Origin: Aquimarina muelleri DSM 19832
Lineage (GTDB): Bacteria; Bacteroidota; Bacteroidia; Flavobacteriales; Flavobacteriaceae
Reading direction: 5' to 3'
DNA length: 64,000 bases
Assembly (NCBI RefSeq): GCF_000430665.1
Contig: NZ_AUML01000019.1
Span: 1-64,000 of the forward strand
The notes under the pieces were generated by a model that was not told the DNA's origin, ran no database searches, and saw only the letters and a program-made list of their open reading frames with translations. The position numbers and the translations under genes were made by a program. Positions 9,367 through 18,355 of this stretch are shown here, one piece after another (positions within the stretch are counted from its first letter, which is position 1; every line of letters begins with the position of its first letter).

Positions 9367-9388
9367 ATAAAATATATGATAAAACTAA

Positions 9389-10609
9389 TTACATTTCTAA
9401 TGCTCTAGTTATATTATTATCCATTAACAATTCTTCTGGGTTTTCTAATGCCTCTTTTACGGCTACTAAGAACCCTACAGACTCTTTACCATCTATAATC
9501 CTATGATCATAAGACAAAGCTACATACATGATAGGTGCAATAACGATTTGACCATCTCTAACAATTGGACGCTCTACAATATTATGCATTCCTAAAATAG
9601 CACTTTGTGGTGGATTAATAATTGGTGTAGATAACATACTTCCAAAAACTCCTCCGTTAGTAATAGTAAAAGTCCCTCCCGTCATTTCATCTACAGTAAT
9701 TTGACCATCACGAGCTCTAAGTGCTAATCTTTTTACCTCAGATTCTACTCCTCTAAAACTTAGATTTTCTGCATTACGAATTACAGGCACCATTAATCCT
9801 TTGGGTCCTGAAACAGCAATACTGATATCCTGAAAATCGTAAGAAACCATAAAGTCTCCATCAATCATAGAGTTTACTGCAGGATACATCTTTAATGCTC
9901 TAACACATGCTAGTGTAAAGAAAGACATAAAACCTAAACCAACTCCATGTCTGGTCTTAAAACCCTCTTTATACTTATTACGAAGATCAAAAATTGGCTG
10001 CATATCCACTTCGTTGAATGTAGTAAGCATTGCAGTCTCATTTTTAACAGAAACCAAACGTTCTGCAACTTTACGACGAAGCATCGATAGTTTTTTACGC
10101 TCTTCTCCTCTACTTCCTAATCCAGGAGTTCCCATAGATGGTTTTGCATCCAATGCATCTGCTTTAGTTATGCGACCATCTCTACCAGTTCCTTGTATTT
10201 GATTTGCATCCATTCCTTTTTCTGCAAGTACTTTTTTTGCAGCAGGAGACGCAGTACCTGTGGCATACGTTTGTGCCTTAGCTGGTGCTATTGGTTTAGA
10301 CTCTTCTTTTTTCTCCTCTACTTTAGGAGTTTCTGCTACAGGAGCAGGTGCAGCAGCGCCATCTGGCTTAGCAGCTTCTGTATCTATAAGACACACTACC
10401 TGACCTACTGCTACGGCATCACCTTCTTCCGCTATAAGTGTTATAATACCACTTGCTTCTGCAGGCAACTCTAATGTTGCTTTATCACTGTCTACTTCAG
10501 CAACTGCTTGATCTTTTTCTACATAGTCACCAGTTTCAACAAGCCATTGTGCTATTTCAACTTCTGTAATAGATTCTCCCGGTGATGGGACTTTCATTTC
10601 TAAAGCCAT
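9389..10609 (-). CDS. sucB: 2-oxoglutarate dehydrogenase E2, dihydrolipoyl succinyltransferase
   Basis: The 406-residue protein has a lipoyl domain (about 1-80, lipoylated Lys in [12 protein letters not shown]), an Ala/Pro/Lys/Glu-rich linker (about 83-115), a peripheral subunit-binding domain (about 118-155, [26 protein letters not shown]), and a catalytic acyltransferase domain ending in [11 protein letters not shown] with the active-site His. It transfers the succinyl group from E1 to CoA in the citric acid cycle. It follows sucA by 66 bp on the same strand, so the two probably share a transcript. The E3 lipoamide dehydrogenase gene is not in the window. Confidence 0.95.
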   Translation of the reverse strand: MALEMKVPSPGESITEVEIAQWLVETGDYVEKDQAVAEVDSDKATLELPAEASGIITLIAEEGDAVAVGQVVCLIDTEAAKPDGAAAPAPVAETPKVEEKKEESKPIAPAKAQTYATGTASPAAKKVLAEKGMDANQIQGTGRDGRITKADALDAKPSMGTPGLGSRGEERKKLSMLRRKVAERLVSVKNETAMLTTFNEVDMQPIFDLRNKYKEGFKTRHGVGLGFMSFFTLACVRALKMYPAVNSMIDGDFMVSYDFQDISIAVSGPKGLMVPVIRNAENLSFRGVESEVKRLALRARDGQITVDEMTGGTFTITNGGVFGSMLSTPIINPPQSAILGMHNIVERPIVRDGQIVIAPIMYVALSYDHRIIDGKESVGFLVAVKEALENPEELLMDNNITRALEM

Positions 10610-10675
10610 AATTCTGAATTTATCCTTTGTATAATTTCCTTTGGAAACTTTTAATCTATGATTATTTACTATATT

Positions 10676-13450
10676 TTATCTTCTTTGATTATTCTTTGTT
10701 TTATCAAACACATAATCGATTACCTCTTGATGTCTTCTTTTAGACCTAGTAGCGCTACCTGCTGCCGGAGCTCCATAAGGTCTTCTACTAGCAAACCTAA
10801 ATGTTTTCGCTTCGTCATAATTCATTAACATATGACTCAATGCTCCCATATTACGAGGTTCTTCCTGTGCCCATACCACTTCTTCTGCCTTATATTTTTT
10901 AATCAACTTATCCATCTCTACGGTTGGCAAAGGGAATAATTGTTCTATTCTCACTAAAGCAATATCTTTTCTTCCTAACTCTTCTTTTTCTTTGAGCAAA
11001 TCATAATAGAATTTACCTGTACAAAAAACAAGAGATTTTATATCTTTTGGAACAGCACTTACATCATCAATTACGGTTTGAAAGCTTCCATTTGTAAATT
11101 CTTCGACAGAAGATACTACTCTTTTATCTCTTAACAAACTCTTTGGAGTAAATACAATTAGTGGTTTTCTGTATTTAGCCTTCATTTGTCTTCTTAACAA
11201 ATGAAACATATTTGCAGGAGTGGTTACATCTACTACAAACATATTATCTTTTGCACATAATTGCAGGTAGCGTTCCATTCTTGCAGAAGAGTGTTCTGCT
11301 CCTTGTCCTTCATATCCATGTGGCAATAGCATTACCAATCCATTTTGCAACTTCCATTTATCCTCTGCTGAGGATATATATTGGTCAATCATTATTTGTG
11401 CTCCATTACTAAAGTCTCCAAATTGCGCTTCCCAAATAGTTAATGTATCGGGACTAGCCATAGCATACCCATAATCGAAACCTACAACTCCATATTCTGA
11501 AAGCAATGAATTATAAATATAGAAGTCTCCTTGATTTCCTTTAAGGTTATTTAATAATAAGATCTCTTCTTCACTATCTTCTACCTTAACTACTGCATGC
11601 CTGTGAGAAAATGTTCCTCGCTCAACATCCTGCCCACTCATTCTTACATTATATCCTTCTGTTAACAAAGAGCCATAGGCAAGTAACTCTCCCATTGCCC
11701 AATCTAATTGGTCGTTTTCAAAAAACCCTTTATGCCTTTCATTAATAATTTTTTCTATTTTACGAAGAAATTTTTTATTGGAAGGCAGCTTGGTTATTAC
11801 TTCTGCTATTTCTGTTAATTTATCTTTAGAAAAAGTTGTGTCTACCACTTTCATCATCTCATCCTCTTGCACTCTAGTAAACCCAGCCCACTCATCTTGC
11901 ATAAAAGGAGTGATAACTGTTTTTTCTTGCTTACGAGAATCCTCTAGCTCTTCTTCAAGAGACTCCTTATACTCTTTCTCCAAATCTGCAACATAATCTA
12001 CACCAATAATCCCTTCGGATATTAGTTTCTGTGCGTATATATCCCTTGGATTATCATGTTTAGAGATCGCTTTGTATAATTTTGGCTGCGTAAAACGGGG
12101 TTCATCTCCTTCATTATGACCATATTTACGATATCCTAATAAATCTATAAATACATCCCGACCAAAGTTCATTCTAAACTCTAATGCAAAATTGGTTGCA
12201 TGTACTACAGCTTCTGCATCATCTGCATTTACATGCAAAACAGGCGACAAAGTAACTTTTCCGATATCTGTACAATACGTTGAAGAACGTGCGTCTAGAT
12301 AGTTTGTAGTAAAACCAATTTGATTGTTGACTATGATATGAATTGTTCCTCCTGTTTTATATCCATCAAGCTGTGCCATTTGAACAATTTCATACACCAA
12401 CCCTTGTCCTGCTACAGCAGCATCCCCATGTACTACAATAGGAAGTACCTGCGAGATATCATTTTTATAATGCGTATCCTGTTTTGCTCTGGTAATACCC
12501 TCTACTACAGCACCTACTGTTTCTAAATGTGAAGGATTAGGGGCTATATTCATATTAATAGCTTTTCCAGAATCAGATTCACGTTTAGAAGTCCATCCTA
12601 AATGATATTTTACATCCCCATCAAATATTGCCTCTTCATAATCTTTACCATCAAATTCGCTGAAAATATCTTTAGGGCTTTTTCCGAAAATATTAGTAAG
12701 CGTACTTAAACGACCACGATGAGCCATACCCATCACAAATTCTTTTACTCCAAAACTTGCAGCTTTTTCTACTAATGCATCTAATGCAGGAATAAGTGTT
12801 TCTCCTCCTTCAAGTGAAAAACGTTTTTGCCCCACATACTTTGTATGTAAAAAGGTTTCAAAAGAAACTGCTTGGTTTAATTTTTTAAGAATATGTTTTT
12901 TCTGGTCGGCAGAAAACTTTGTTCTATTGGTATTAAAGTTTATTCGCGCTTGTATCCATTCTCGTTCTTCAGGATTACGAATATACATATACTCAACTCC
13001 AATAGAATCACAATAAATATGTTCTAAATGAACTATTATATTACTTAACGTATTAGGGCCTACATCTATAATCTCCCCAGCATTAAAAACGGTATTAAGA
13101 TCTCCCTGACTTAGCCCAAAGTTTTCTAGTGCTAAAGTAGGAGTATACTTTCTTCGTTCTCTTACCGGATTGGTTTTAGTAAACAAATGTCCACGAGTTC
13201 TGTAGCCATCAATTAATCTAACTACCTGAAACTCTTTTTGAACATTTTGAGGAACCGCAACTGTTTCACCAGGGTCACGATCTACGTATATTGTTTCTCC
13301 CGATCCATTGGCGCTCTCTAGCCCAAAATCAAAACCTTGAAAAAATGCACGCCAACTAGGCTCTACACTATCTGGATTTTGTAAATATTGATCGTATAAA
13401 TCTGCAAAAAATGCGGTATTAGCCGCATTCAAAAATGAATATTTATCCAT
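10676..13450 (-). CDS. sucA: 2-oxoglutarate dehydrogenase E1 (thiamine diphosphate-dependent)
   Basis: The 924-residue length is usual for bacterial E1o. Visible signatures are the N-terminal peripheral segment (SVEPSWRAFFQGFD), GMAHRGRLSTLTN, the thiamine diphosphate region GDAAVAGQGLVYE with IVNNQIGFTT, and the late transketolase-like block LPHGYEGQGAEHSSARMERYLQL. It decarboxylates 2-oxoglutarate and transfers the succinyl group to the lipoyl arm of E2. sucB lies directly downstream. On the minus strand a TATTTTTG -7-like element lies at 13497-13490, about 40 bp before the start codon. Confidence 0.96.
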   Translation of the reverse strand: MDKYSFLNAANTAFFADLYDQYLQNPDSVEPSWRAFFQGFDFGLESANGSGETIYVDRDPGETVAVPQNVQKEFQVVRLIDGYRTRGHLFTKTNPVRERRKYTPTLALENFGLSQGDLNTVFNAGEIIDVGPNTLSNIIVHLEHIYCDSIGVEYMYIRNPEEREWIQARINFNTNRTKFSADQKKHILKKLNQAVSFETFLHTKYVGQKRFSLEGGETLIPALDALVEKAASFGVKEFVMGMAHRGRLSTLTNIFGKSPKDIFSEFDGKDYEEAIFDGDVKYHLGWTSKRESDSGKAINMNIAPNPSHLETVGAVVEGITRAKQDTHYKNDISQVLPIVVHGDAAVAGQGLVYEIVQMAQLDGYKTGGTIHIIVNNQIGFTTNYLDARSSTYCTDIGKVTLSPVLHVNADDAEAVVHATNFALEFRMNFGRDVFIDLLGYRKYGHNEGDEPRFTQPKLYKAISKHDNPRDIYAQKLISEGIIGVDYVADLEKEYKESLEEELEDSRKQEKTVITPFMQDEWAGFTRVQEDEMMKVVDTTFSKDKLTEIAEVITKLPSNKKFLRKIEKIINERHKGFFENDQLDWAMGELLAYGSLLTEGYNVRMSGQDVERGTFSHRHAVVKVEDSEEEILLLNNLKGNQGDFYIYNSLLSEYGVVGFDYGYAMASPDTLTIWEAQFGDFSNGAQIMIDQYISSAEDKWKLQNGLVMLLPHGYEGQGAEHSSARMERYLQLCAKDNMFVVDVTTPANMFHLLRRQMKAKYRKPLIVFTPKSLLRDKRVVSSVEEFTNGSFQTVIDDVSAVPKDIKSLVFCTGKFYYDLLKEKEELGRKDIALVRIEQLFPLPTVEMDKLIKKYKAEEVVWAQEEPRNMGALSHMLMNYDEAKTFRFASRRPYGAPAAGSATRSKRRHQEVIDYVFDKTKNNQRR

Positions 13451-13489
13451 ATGTAAGTATTCAACTGTCTTTTAAATAACAAAACGCCA

Positions 13490-13497
13490 CAAAAATA
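13490..13497 (-). promoter_or_regulatory. Candidate -7 element for sucAB
   Basis: Read on the minus strand this is TATTTTTG, matching TAnnTTTG, and it sits about 40 bp before the sucA start. No TTG is found at the preferred distance. The same spacer must also carry the promoter of the divergent barrel gene at 13565. Confidence 0.35.
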
Positions 13498-13564
13498 CAA
13501 TAATTACGATATATTAGACATCGAATTACTTATATTTATGTTATAATTTTTCATAAAACGAATA

Positions 13565-14104
13565 ATGAAAGTAAATTTTTATATAAATCCTAAAATTCTA
13601 GTATTAGTTCTTATTATTCTTTTTTCCTTACAAAAAAGTTATTCTCAGGACAACTCCTTCTGGTCGAACGTACGATTTGGAGGTAATCTGGGCATTGGTT
13701 TTTCTAATGACACATTTAATGCTGTTGTTGCTCCATCTGCTATATATGAATTTAACAAGTGGTTCAGTGCTGGATTAGGCGTGAGTTTTGGATACAGTAG
13801 TTTTGATAACAAACGTTTAAATCAAAAGATAAATAGCACTAATTATGGCGCAAGCATTATTACTTTATTAAATCCTTTTCCAAAATTACAGATCTCTGCA
13901 GAGTTTGAAGAAATGGGGGTTAGCCGAAATATTAAATTTTCAGATAAAAAAATCACAGAGGATTATTGGTATCCTGCTTTATTTATTGGTGCTGGATACA
14001 GAGTTGGCTTTATGGCTTTAGGAATTAAATATGACGTTTTATACGATGATAAGAAAAGTATTTATGGAAGTGCATACACCCCATTTCTTAGAGTGTATTT
14101 TTAA
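13565..14104 (+). CDS. Small outer-membrane beta-barrel protein
   Basis: The 179-residue protein has a signal peptide (cleavage after SYSQ, about residue 28) and then alternating aromatic/glycine strands (VRFGGNLGIGFSN, FSAGLGVSFGYSSF, ALFIGAGYRVGF), ending in the terminal FLRVYF that outer-membrane barrels need for insertion. It is probably an 8-stranded barrel of unknown function. It is divergent from sucA. Homologues in flavobacteria are sometimes labelled alpha-ketoglutarate decarboxylase, I believe because of this neighbour; nothing in the sequence supports an enzyme. Confidence 0.75.
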   Translation: MKVNFYINPKILVLVLIILFSLQKSYSQDNSFWSNVRFGGNLGIGFSNDTFNAVVAPSAIYEFNKWFSAGLGVSFGYSSFDNKRLNQKINSTNYGASIITLLNPFPKLQISAEFEEMGVSRNIKFSDKKITEDYWYPALFIGAGYRVGFMALGIKYDVLYDDKKSIYGSAYTPFLRVYF

Positions 14105-14133
14105 AACTAATTTTACAAACAAAGTCTTTATTA

Positions 14134-14757
14134 TTACCACAAATGAAAAATACAGCCTAGTTTTTTGCCCCCATAATTAACAAGTTTCTTTTCTGCTTTA
14201 AGAAGTAATCTGTATTTATAATTCACATCTTCTACTACTCCATTAGCACATTGTTTTTTTTTAAAACTTAAAGAATTAAAAAAATCCGAATTCCACTCTG
14301 CAAGCTTTTGCATATCCTTTCTTTCATAACACAATTCATTAAAGTCACGACCAAAAAACTTTCGAAACTCTATAACTTCTAGCACTTTTTCTATAGTTGA
14401 AGATTTTTCATGTGTACTTTCAAAAGAATACGTATTATATCGAATATTTTCTAAAAAAGATGTTTGCAACCTCAGCGTATCTTTATCCACATAGTAATGT
14501 TCTAAATTCATATCTCCGCCTTGTTTATATCTATGTATAATCAGTTTTAATTTCTTTTCTAGAAAATAAAACTTAATACTACCAGAAAAAAATTCAGAAC
14601 ATTTATATCTTTTAAATTTTTCAGTAACTAATGTGTCCTTTTTTTCTACCGCTTGTAAAAATGATTCATAAGATATATTTATCTCGTTCTGGGAGAGCTC
14701 TTGACTATAGCTAAAAGAGAAAAAGAAAAATAAGAAAACACTATTATATAGATTCAT
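14134..14757 (-). CDS. Hypothetical secreted protein
   Basis: The 207-residue protein has a signal peptide with a striking phenylalanine-rich core (FLFFFFSFSYSQ) and a mature part rich in Lys, Tyr and Phe. Cysteines occur near KCSEF, LCYERK, QCANG and LGCIF and could form disulfides in the periplasm. I recognise no family. It is convergent with the barrel gene upstream (30 bp between stops) and followed on its own strand by no close gene. The coding frame is plausible because it has a clean signal sequence and no competing frame. Confidence 0.6.
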   Translation of the reverse strand: MNLYNSVFLFFFFSFSYSQELSQNEINISYESFLQAVEKKDTLVTEKFKRYKCSEFFSGSIKFYFLEKKLKLIIHRYKQGGDMNLEHYYVDKDTLRLQTSFLENIRYNTYSFESTHEKSSTIEKVLEVIEFRKFFGRDFNELCYERKDMQKLAEWNSDFFNSLSFKKKQCANGVVEDVNYKYRLLLKAEKKLVNYGGKKLGCIFHLW

Positions 14758-14863
14758 TTATTTAAAATTTTATAACTAATCTAAATCAAAAACTCTTTAA
14801 TAAATAAAGAAAGGATTACCAATTGTTAAATCGACTAAACTATTACAGAAATAAGCTAAAGAT

Positions 14864-15214
14864 TTATTGATTTCTATACCAAACTTTTTGCCACTCTCTT
14901 TTTAAAATCAAATAAGTAGCATATTTTGCTATGTCTGTACTATCCTCTGAATCTAGCTTTTTTATTTCACTTTCAGAGACATCAACAGCATATAACAGGT
15001 TAAGGAATTCGTTGAAATCGTTATGTAATTTCTCTAAAAGTAAATTGACTATTTCTAAAAACAAACCCTGAGGCTTTTCACTTTTAATAGTATGATCCAT
15101 TCCAGCACGATTTAAGTCCTTTTGTATTTGCATAACAACCTGAGAATAAAGCTCTGATTCACGAACCTCCTCTAATAATTTATCTGCCGCTACAAGGTTA
15201 TAAGACTTAGACAC
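14864..15214 (-). CDS. Conserved-type hypothetical protein downstream of polyprenyl synthase
   Basis: The 116-residue protein is acidic and almost wholly helical (MSKSYNLVAADKLLEEVRES, LFLEIVNLLLEKLHNDFNEFLNLLY), with no signal or membrane segment. Its start overlaps the end of the polyprenyl synthase gene by 8 bp, so the two are translationally coupled. It has no motif that I recognise. The coupling suggests a partner or co-regulated role beside isoprenoid synthesis, but that is only context. Confidence 0.6.
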   Translation of the reverse strand: MSKSYNLVAADKLLEEVRESELYSQVVMQIQKDLNRAGMDHTIKSEKPQGLFLEIVNLLLEKLHNDFNEFLNLLYAVDVSESEIKKLDSEDSTDIAKYATYLILKREWQKVWYRNQ

Positions 15215-16181
15215 TTCTATTCATTAGTTTTTTTCCAAACAATCGTAACACTTCTTTCTTATCTTCTGTTACAGATAGTTTATCTAGTACTGCAAAGGCT
15301 TTTTCTGTGTATTTTTCGATCTCGATGCGTGTTTGCTCTTTTGCTCCTGTTGTTTCAAAAAGATGTTTGACTGTATTTATCTTTTCAGAAGGGTTTTCTG
15401 GATTAAGGGAAAACAGCCCTGTTAGTTGTTTTTTTTCACCTTCATTAGCAAATTCGAGAGCTTTTAAATATAAAATAGTTTTTTTGTTTTCGATAATATC
15501 ACCTCCTACTTGTTTACCAAAAGTATCAGGGTCGCCAAATGCATCTAAATAATCATCCTGAAGCTGAAATGCCAAGCCTAACAACCTTCCAAAATCATAA
15601 ATGGCCTCTCTGCAACTTTCTGAAGCATTGGCGATAATAGCACCCATTTTCATAGCTGCACCAACCAAAACGGCTGTTTTATACTCTATCATTTTGATAT
15701 ATTCAGAAATCACTACATCATCACGAGTTTCAAAATCGATATCGTATTGTTGCCCCTCGCAAACCTCTATAGCTGTTTTAGTAAATAATGTAGCTAACTC
15801 TCTAAAAGTTTCACTTTCATAATTTTCAAACAGTTGGTATGCATTAATAAGCATAGCGTCTCCAGAAAGAATTCCTGTGCTTACCCCCCATTTTTCATGA
15901 ACCGTCTCTTTACCCCGCCTAAGAGGAGCTGCATCCATAATATCATCATGTATCAAAGAAAAATTATGAAAAACCTCTATTGCCAATGCTGCATCCAGAG
16001 ATTTTTTATAAGACCCTCCAAAAGCTTCAGAAGCCATTAAAACTAATATTGGACGCAATCGTTTACCACCAAGATTAAGAATATAAGATATAGGTTCGTA
16101 TAGGTTTTTAGGTTCTTTGGTAATAATCTTCTTAGATAAATACTCTAAAAAATATGTTTGATAGTCAGAAACTGTATGCAC
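15207..16181 (-). CDS. Polyprenyl diphosphate synthase (short-chain type likely)
   Basis: The 324-residue trans-prenyltransferase has both aspartate-rich motifs: DDIMD at 79-83 and DDYLD at 209-213, plus GGKRLRP at 38-44. It condenses isopentenyl diphosphate onto an allylic diphosphate. The first motif has no two-residue insertion, and the residue five before it is Phe74. An aromatic residue there is known to limit chain length, as in archaeal-type geranylgeranyl synthases. A C15-C20 product is therefore more likely than a long quinone chain (inference). It overlaps the next small gene by 8 bp. Confidence 0.92.
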   Translation of the reverse strand: MHTVSDYQTYFLEYLSKKIITKEPKNLYEPISYILNLGGKRLRPILVLMASEAFGGSYKKSLDAALAIEVFHNFSLIHDDIMDAAPLRRGKETVHEKWGVSTGILSGDAMLINAYQLFENYESETFRELATLFTKTAIEVCEGQQYDIDFETRDDVVISEYIKMIEYKTAVLVGAAMKMGAIIANASESCREAIYDFGRLLGLAFQLQDDYLDAFGDPDTFGKQVGGDIIENKKTILYLKALEFANEGEKKQLTGLFSLNPENPSEKINTVKHLFETTGAKEQTRIEIEKYTEKAFAVLDKLSVTEDKKEVLRLFGKKLMNRSV

Positions 16182-16309
16182 AATGTTTTTTTGTGCTAAA
16201 GTAATCGAAACTTTTAAAAAAAGGAAGTTTATCCTTTATGTCGCTTAAAACATTTTGTTAAGCAAATATCCTCAAAATTAAAAGTAGTGTTAAAAAAATG
16301 TAAAACTTA

Positions 16310-16337
16310 GGAAACTTTTATTGTTTTCATAGTTTCC
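16310..16337. promoter_or_regulatory. Inverted repeat, candidate TetR operator
   Basis: GGAAACT at 16310-16316 and AGTTTCC at 16331-16337 form perfect 7-bp arms around a 14-bp spacer. The repeat covers the -33 element and part of the promoter spacer of the tetR gene, the usual position for autorepression. Confidence 0.5.
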
Positions 16338-16350
16338 AGATGTACATTTG
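16321..16350 (+). promoter_or_regulatory. Promoter of the TetR-RND efflux operon
   Basis: TTG at 16321-16323, a 19-bp spacer, then TACATTTG at 16343-16350 is an exact match to the Bacteroidota pattern TTG-N19-TAnnTTTG. The transcript should start near 16357, about 17 nt before the ATG at 16374. Confidence 0.7.
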
Positions 16351-16373
16351 CGCAAAAATTAAACACATAATTA

Positions 16374-16973
16374 ATGAAGGAAAAAATTATAGAGAAAGCT
16401 AATGATCTATTTTTAAATCTTGGTTTTAAAAGTGTGACTATGGATGACCTTGCTACTGGAATGGGGATTTCTAAAAAAACTATTTATACTCATTTCCAAA
16501 ATAAAACAGAATTAGTAAAAGCTACCACAGACCATTTATTCTGTTGTATCTCGGATGGTATAGATACTATTATAGATCAAAAAAATGATCCCATCGAAGA
16601 ACTATATGAAATCAAGGCTTTTGTAATGAACCATTTAAAAAACGAAAAAACCTCTCCACAATACCAACTACAAAAATATTATCCAAAGATATACAGTGCC
16701 TTAAAATCCAGACAGTTTGAGGTAATGCAAGAATGTGTTATCGAAAATTTAGATAGAGGTATTAAATCTGGCATGTATAGAAAAAACATGGATGTCCAGT
16801 TTATTTCACGAATCTATTTTGTTGGAGTTATTGGAATAAAAGATCAAGACACATTTCCTATGCAGGAATTCCCCATGACTAAACTTATGGAGGATTACCT
16901 GGAATACCATATTAGAGGAATTGCTACAGAAAAAGGACTAGAAATTTTAAACAATCTACTAATAAAAGAGTAA
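16374..16973 (+). CDS. TetR/AcrR-family transcriptional repressor
   Basis: The 199-residue protein has an N-terminal helix-turn-helix (about 22-45: SVTMDDLATGMGISKKTIYTHF) followed by the usual NKTELV segment and a variable helical ligand domain. It is the first gene of the run tetR - tolC - adaptor - RND pump, with gaps of 5-7 bp, so it very probably represses its own efflux operon until a toxic ligand binds. The inverted repeat over its promoter is a good candidate operator. The ligand cannot be predicted. Confidence 0.93.
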   Translation: MKEKIIEKANDLFLNLGFKSVTMDDLATGMGISKKTIYTHFQNKTELVKATTDHLFCCISDGIDTIIDQKNDPIEELYEIKAFVMNHLKNEKTSPQYQLQKYYPKIYSALKSRQFEVMQECVIENLDRGIKSGMYRKNMDVQFISRIYFVGVIGIKDQDTFPMQEFPMTKLMEDYLEYHIRGIATEKGLEILNNLLIKE

Positions 16974-16978
16974 TATTT

Positions 16979-18349
16979 ATGAAAAACAACCTTTGGTTAA
17001 TCTGCATTGGTTGGTTAATTACAACCACAATATCAGCCCAACAAGAACCACCTGCAAGTTCTACGTATTCTTTCACTTTAGAAGAAGCTATAGATTTTGC
17101 ACTAGAGAATAGTTACCAATCAATTAATGCCAGACGTGATGTTGCGAAAGCGCTAAAAAGAAAATGGGAAGCGACCGCAGATGGTCTTCCACAAATTAAT
17201 GCTGCTATTAATTATCAAAATCAATTAAAGCAACCAGTCACACTACTTCCTGGCGAAGTAACTGGCGGAGAACCAGGTACATTTGTTCCTATTGTATTTG
17301 GCACAAAACAACAGGCCTCGGCAACAGCTACGTTAAGCCAACTTATTTTTGATGGATCATACCTAGTAGGCTTAGAGGCGGCAAAAACCTTTTTACAATA
17401 CAGTAATGATGTAGAAGAGAAAACGCAACTACAAGTTCGTAAAGGTGTTATAAATGCTTATGGCAGTGTGCTTATTTCTCAAGAAAGTGTAAAAATCCTT
17501 AAAAACAATCTAGAAACTCTTGAGAAAAACTACGAAGAGACAAAAAAGATTTTTGACAACGGTCTTACAGAAGAAGAAAATGTAGAACAATTACAAATAA
17601 CTCTATTACAAATCACTAATCAACTTAGCAACGCAGAACGATTAGAAAAAATTGCAATGCAAATGTTTAGCTTGACTATTGGAGTAAAAAATCTAGATTC
17701 GGATATTGTACTTACAGAAACATTAGAAGGACTAGCTTTAAAAAACATAGACCAATCTATTGTTAATAAATCTTTTATAATTGAAAACAATATAGATTAC
17801 AAATTAGCATATCTGCTCACCGAACAAACCAGATTAGAATTAAAATTAGAAAAGAGTAAAGCTTTACCATCTTTATCTGCTTTTGTAAATTATGGCACCT
17901 CTGCATTTGATAACAATTTCGTATTCTTAGATAATGAAACAAGGTGGTTTCAATCTTCAATTCTGGGAGCAACTTTAAATATTCCGATTTTTAGTTCTTT
18001 TAAAAGAAGTGCACGATCAAAGCAAGCAAAAATTGCTAACGAGCAATCTAAAACAGATTTTACCAGAACACAACAAGAAATACAAATCAAATATGATAAT
18101 GCTGTAAGTAATTATAAATTTTCATTAGAAAGTTATGACACAGCAAAACAAAACCTTACGCTAGCAGAACGAATTGAGAAAAAAAATCAAATTAAATATT
18201 CTGAAGGTCTTGCTACCAGTTTTGAATTAAGACAAGCACAATTACAATTGTACTCTTCTCAAAACGAAGTATTAACCGCTATGCTTGATATTATTAATAA
18301 AAAGGCAGAACTAGAAACAATTATAAACACGCCAAACAATAACAACTAA
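16979..18349 (+). CDS. TolC-family outer-membrane efflux protein
   Basis: The 456-residue protein has a signal peptide (cleavage near ISAQQ), two internally repeated halves of long coiled coils and short beta segments, and the early block FTLEEAIDFALENSYQS typical of TolC/OEP proteins. It forms the outer-membrane channel and periplasmic tunnel for the pump encoded by the next two genes. The gap to the repressor gene is 5 bp and to the adaptor gene 6 bp. Confidence 0.94.
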   Translation: MKNNLWLICIGWLITTTISAQQEPPASSTYSFTLEEAIDFALENSYQSINARRDVAKALKRKWEATADGLPQINAAINYQNQLKQPVTLLPGEVTGGEPGTFVPIVFGTKQQASATATLSQLIFDGSYLVGLEAAKTFLQYSNDVEEKTQLQVRKGVINAYGSVLISQESVKILKNNLETLEKNYEETKKIFDNGLTEEENVEQLQITLLQITNQLSNAERLEKIAMQMFSLTIGVKNLDSDIVLTETLEGLALKNIDQSIVNKSFIIENNIDYKLAYLLTEQTRLELKLEKSKALPSLSAFVNYGTSAFDNNFVFLDNETRWFQSSILGATLNIPIFSSFKRSARSKQAKIANEQSKTDFTRTQQEIQIKYDNAVSNYKFSLESYDTAKQNLTLAERIEKKNQIKYSEGLATSFELRQAQLQLYSSQNEVLTAMLDIINKKAELETIINTPNNNN

Positions 18350-18355
18350 CCTATC

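Noticed and set aside
10193..10474. 93-codon plus-strand frame inside sucB
   Set aside because: Cys/Phe/Tyr-rich sequence produced by the antisense of the lipoyl linker; a shadow frame.
13565..14104. Annotating this gene as an alpha-ketoglutarate decarboxylase
   Set aside because: The protein has a signal peptide, barrel-like strands and a terminal aromatic residue, and no thiamine-binding motif; the label would come only from its neighbour sucA.
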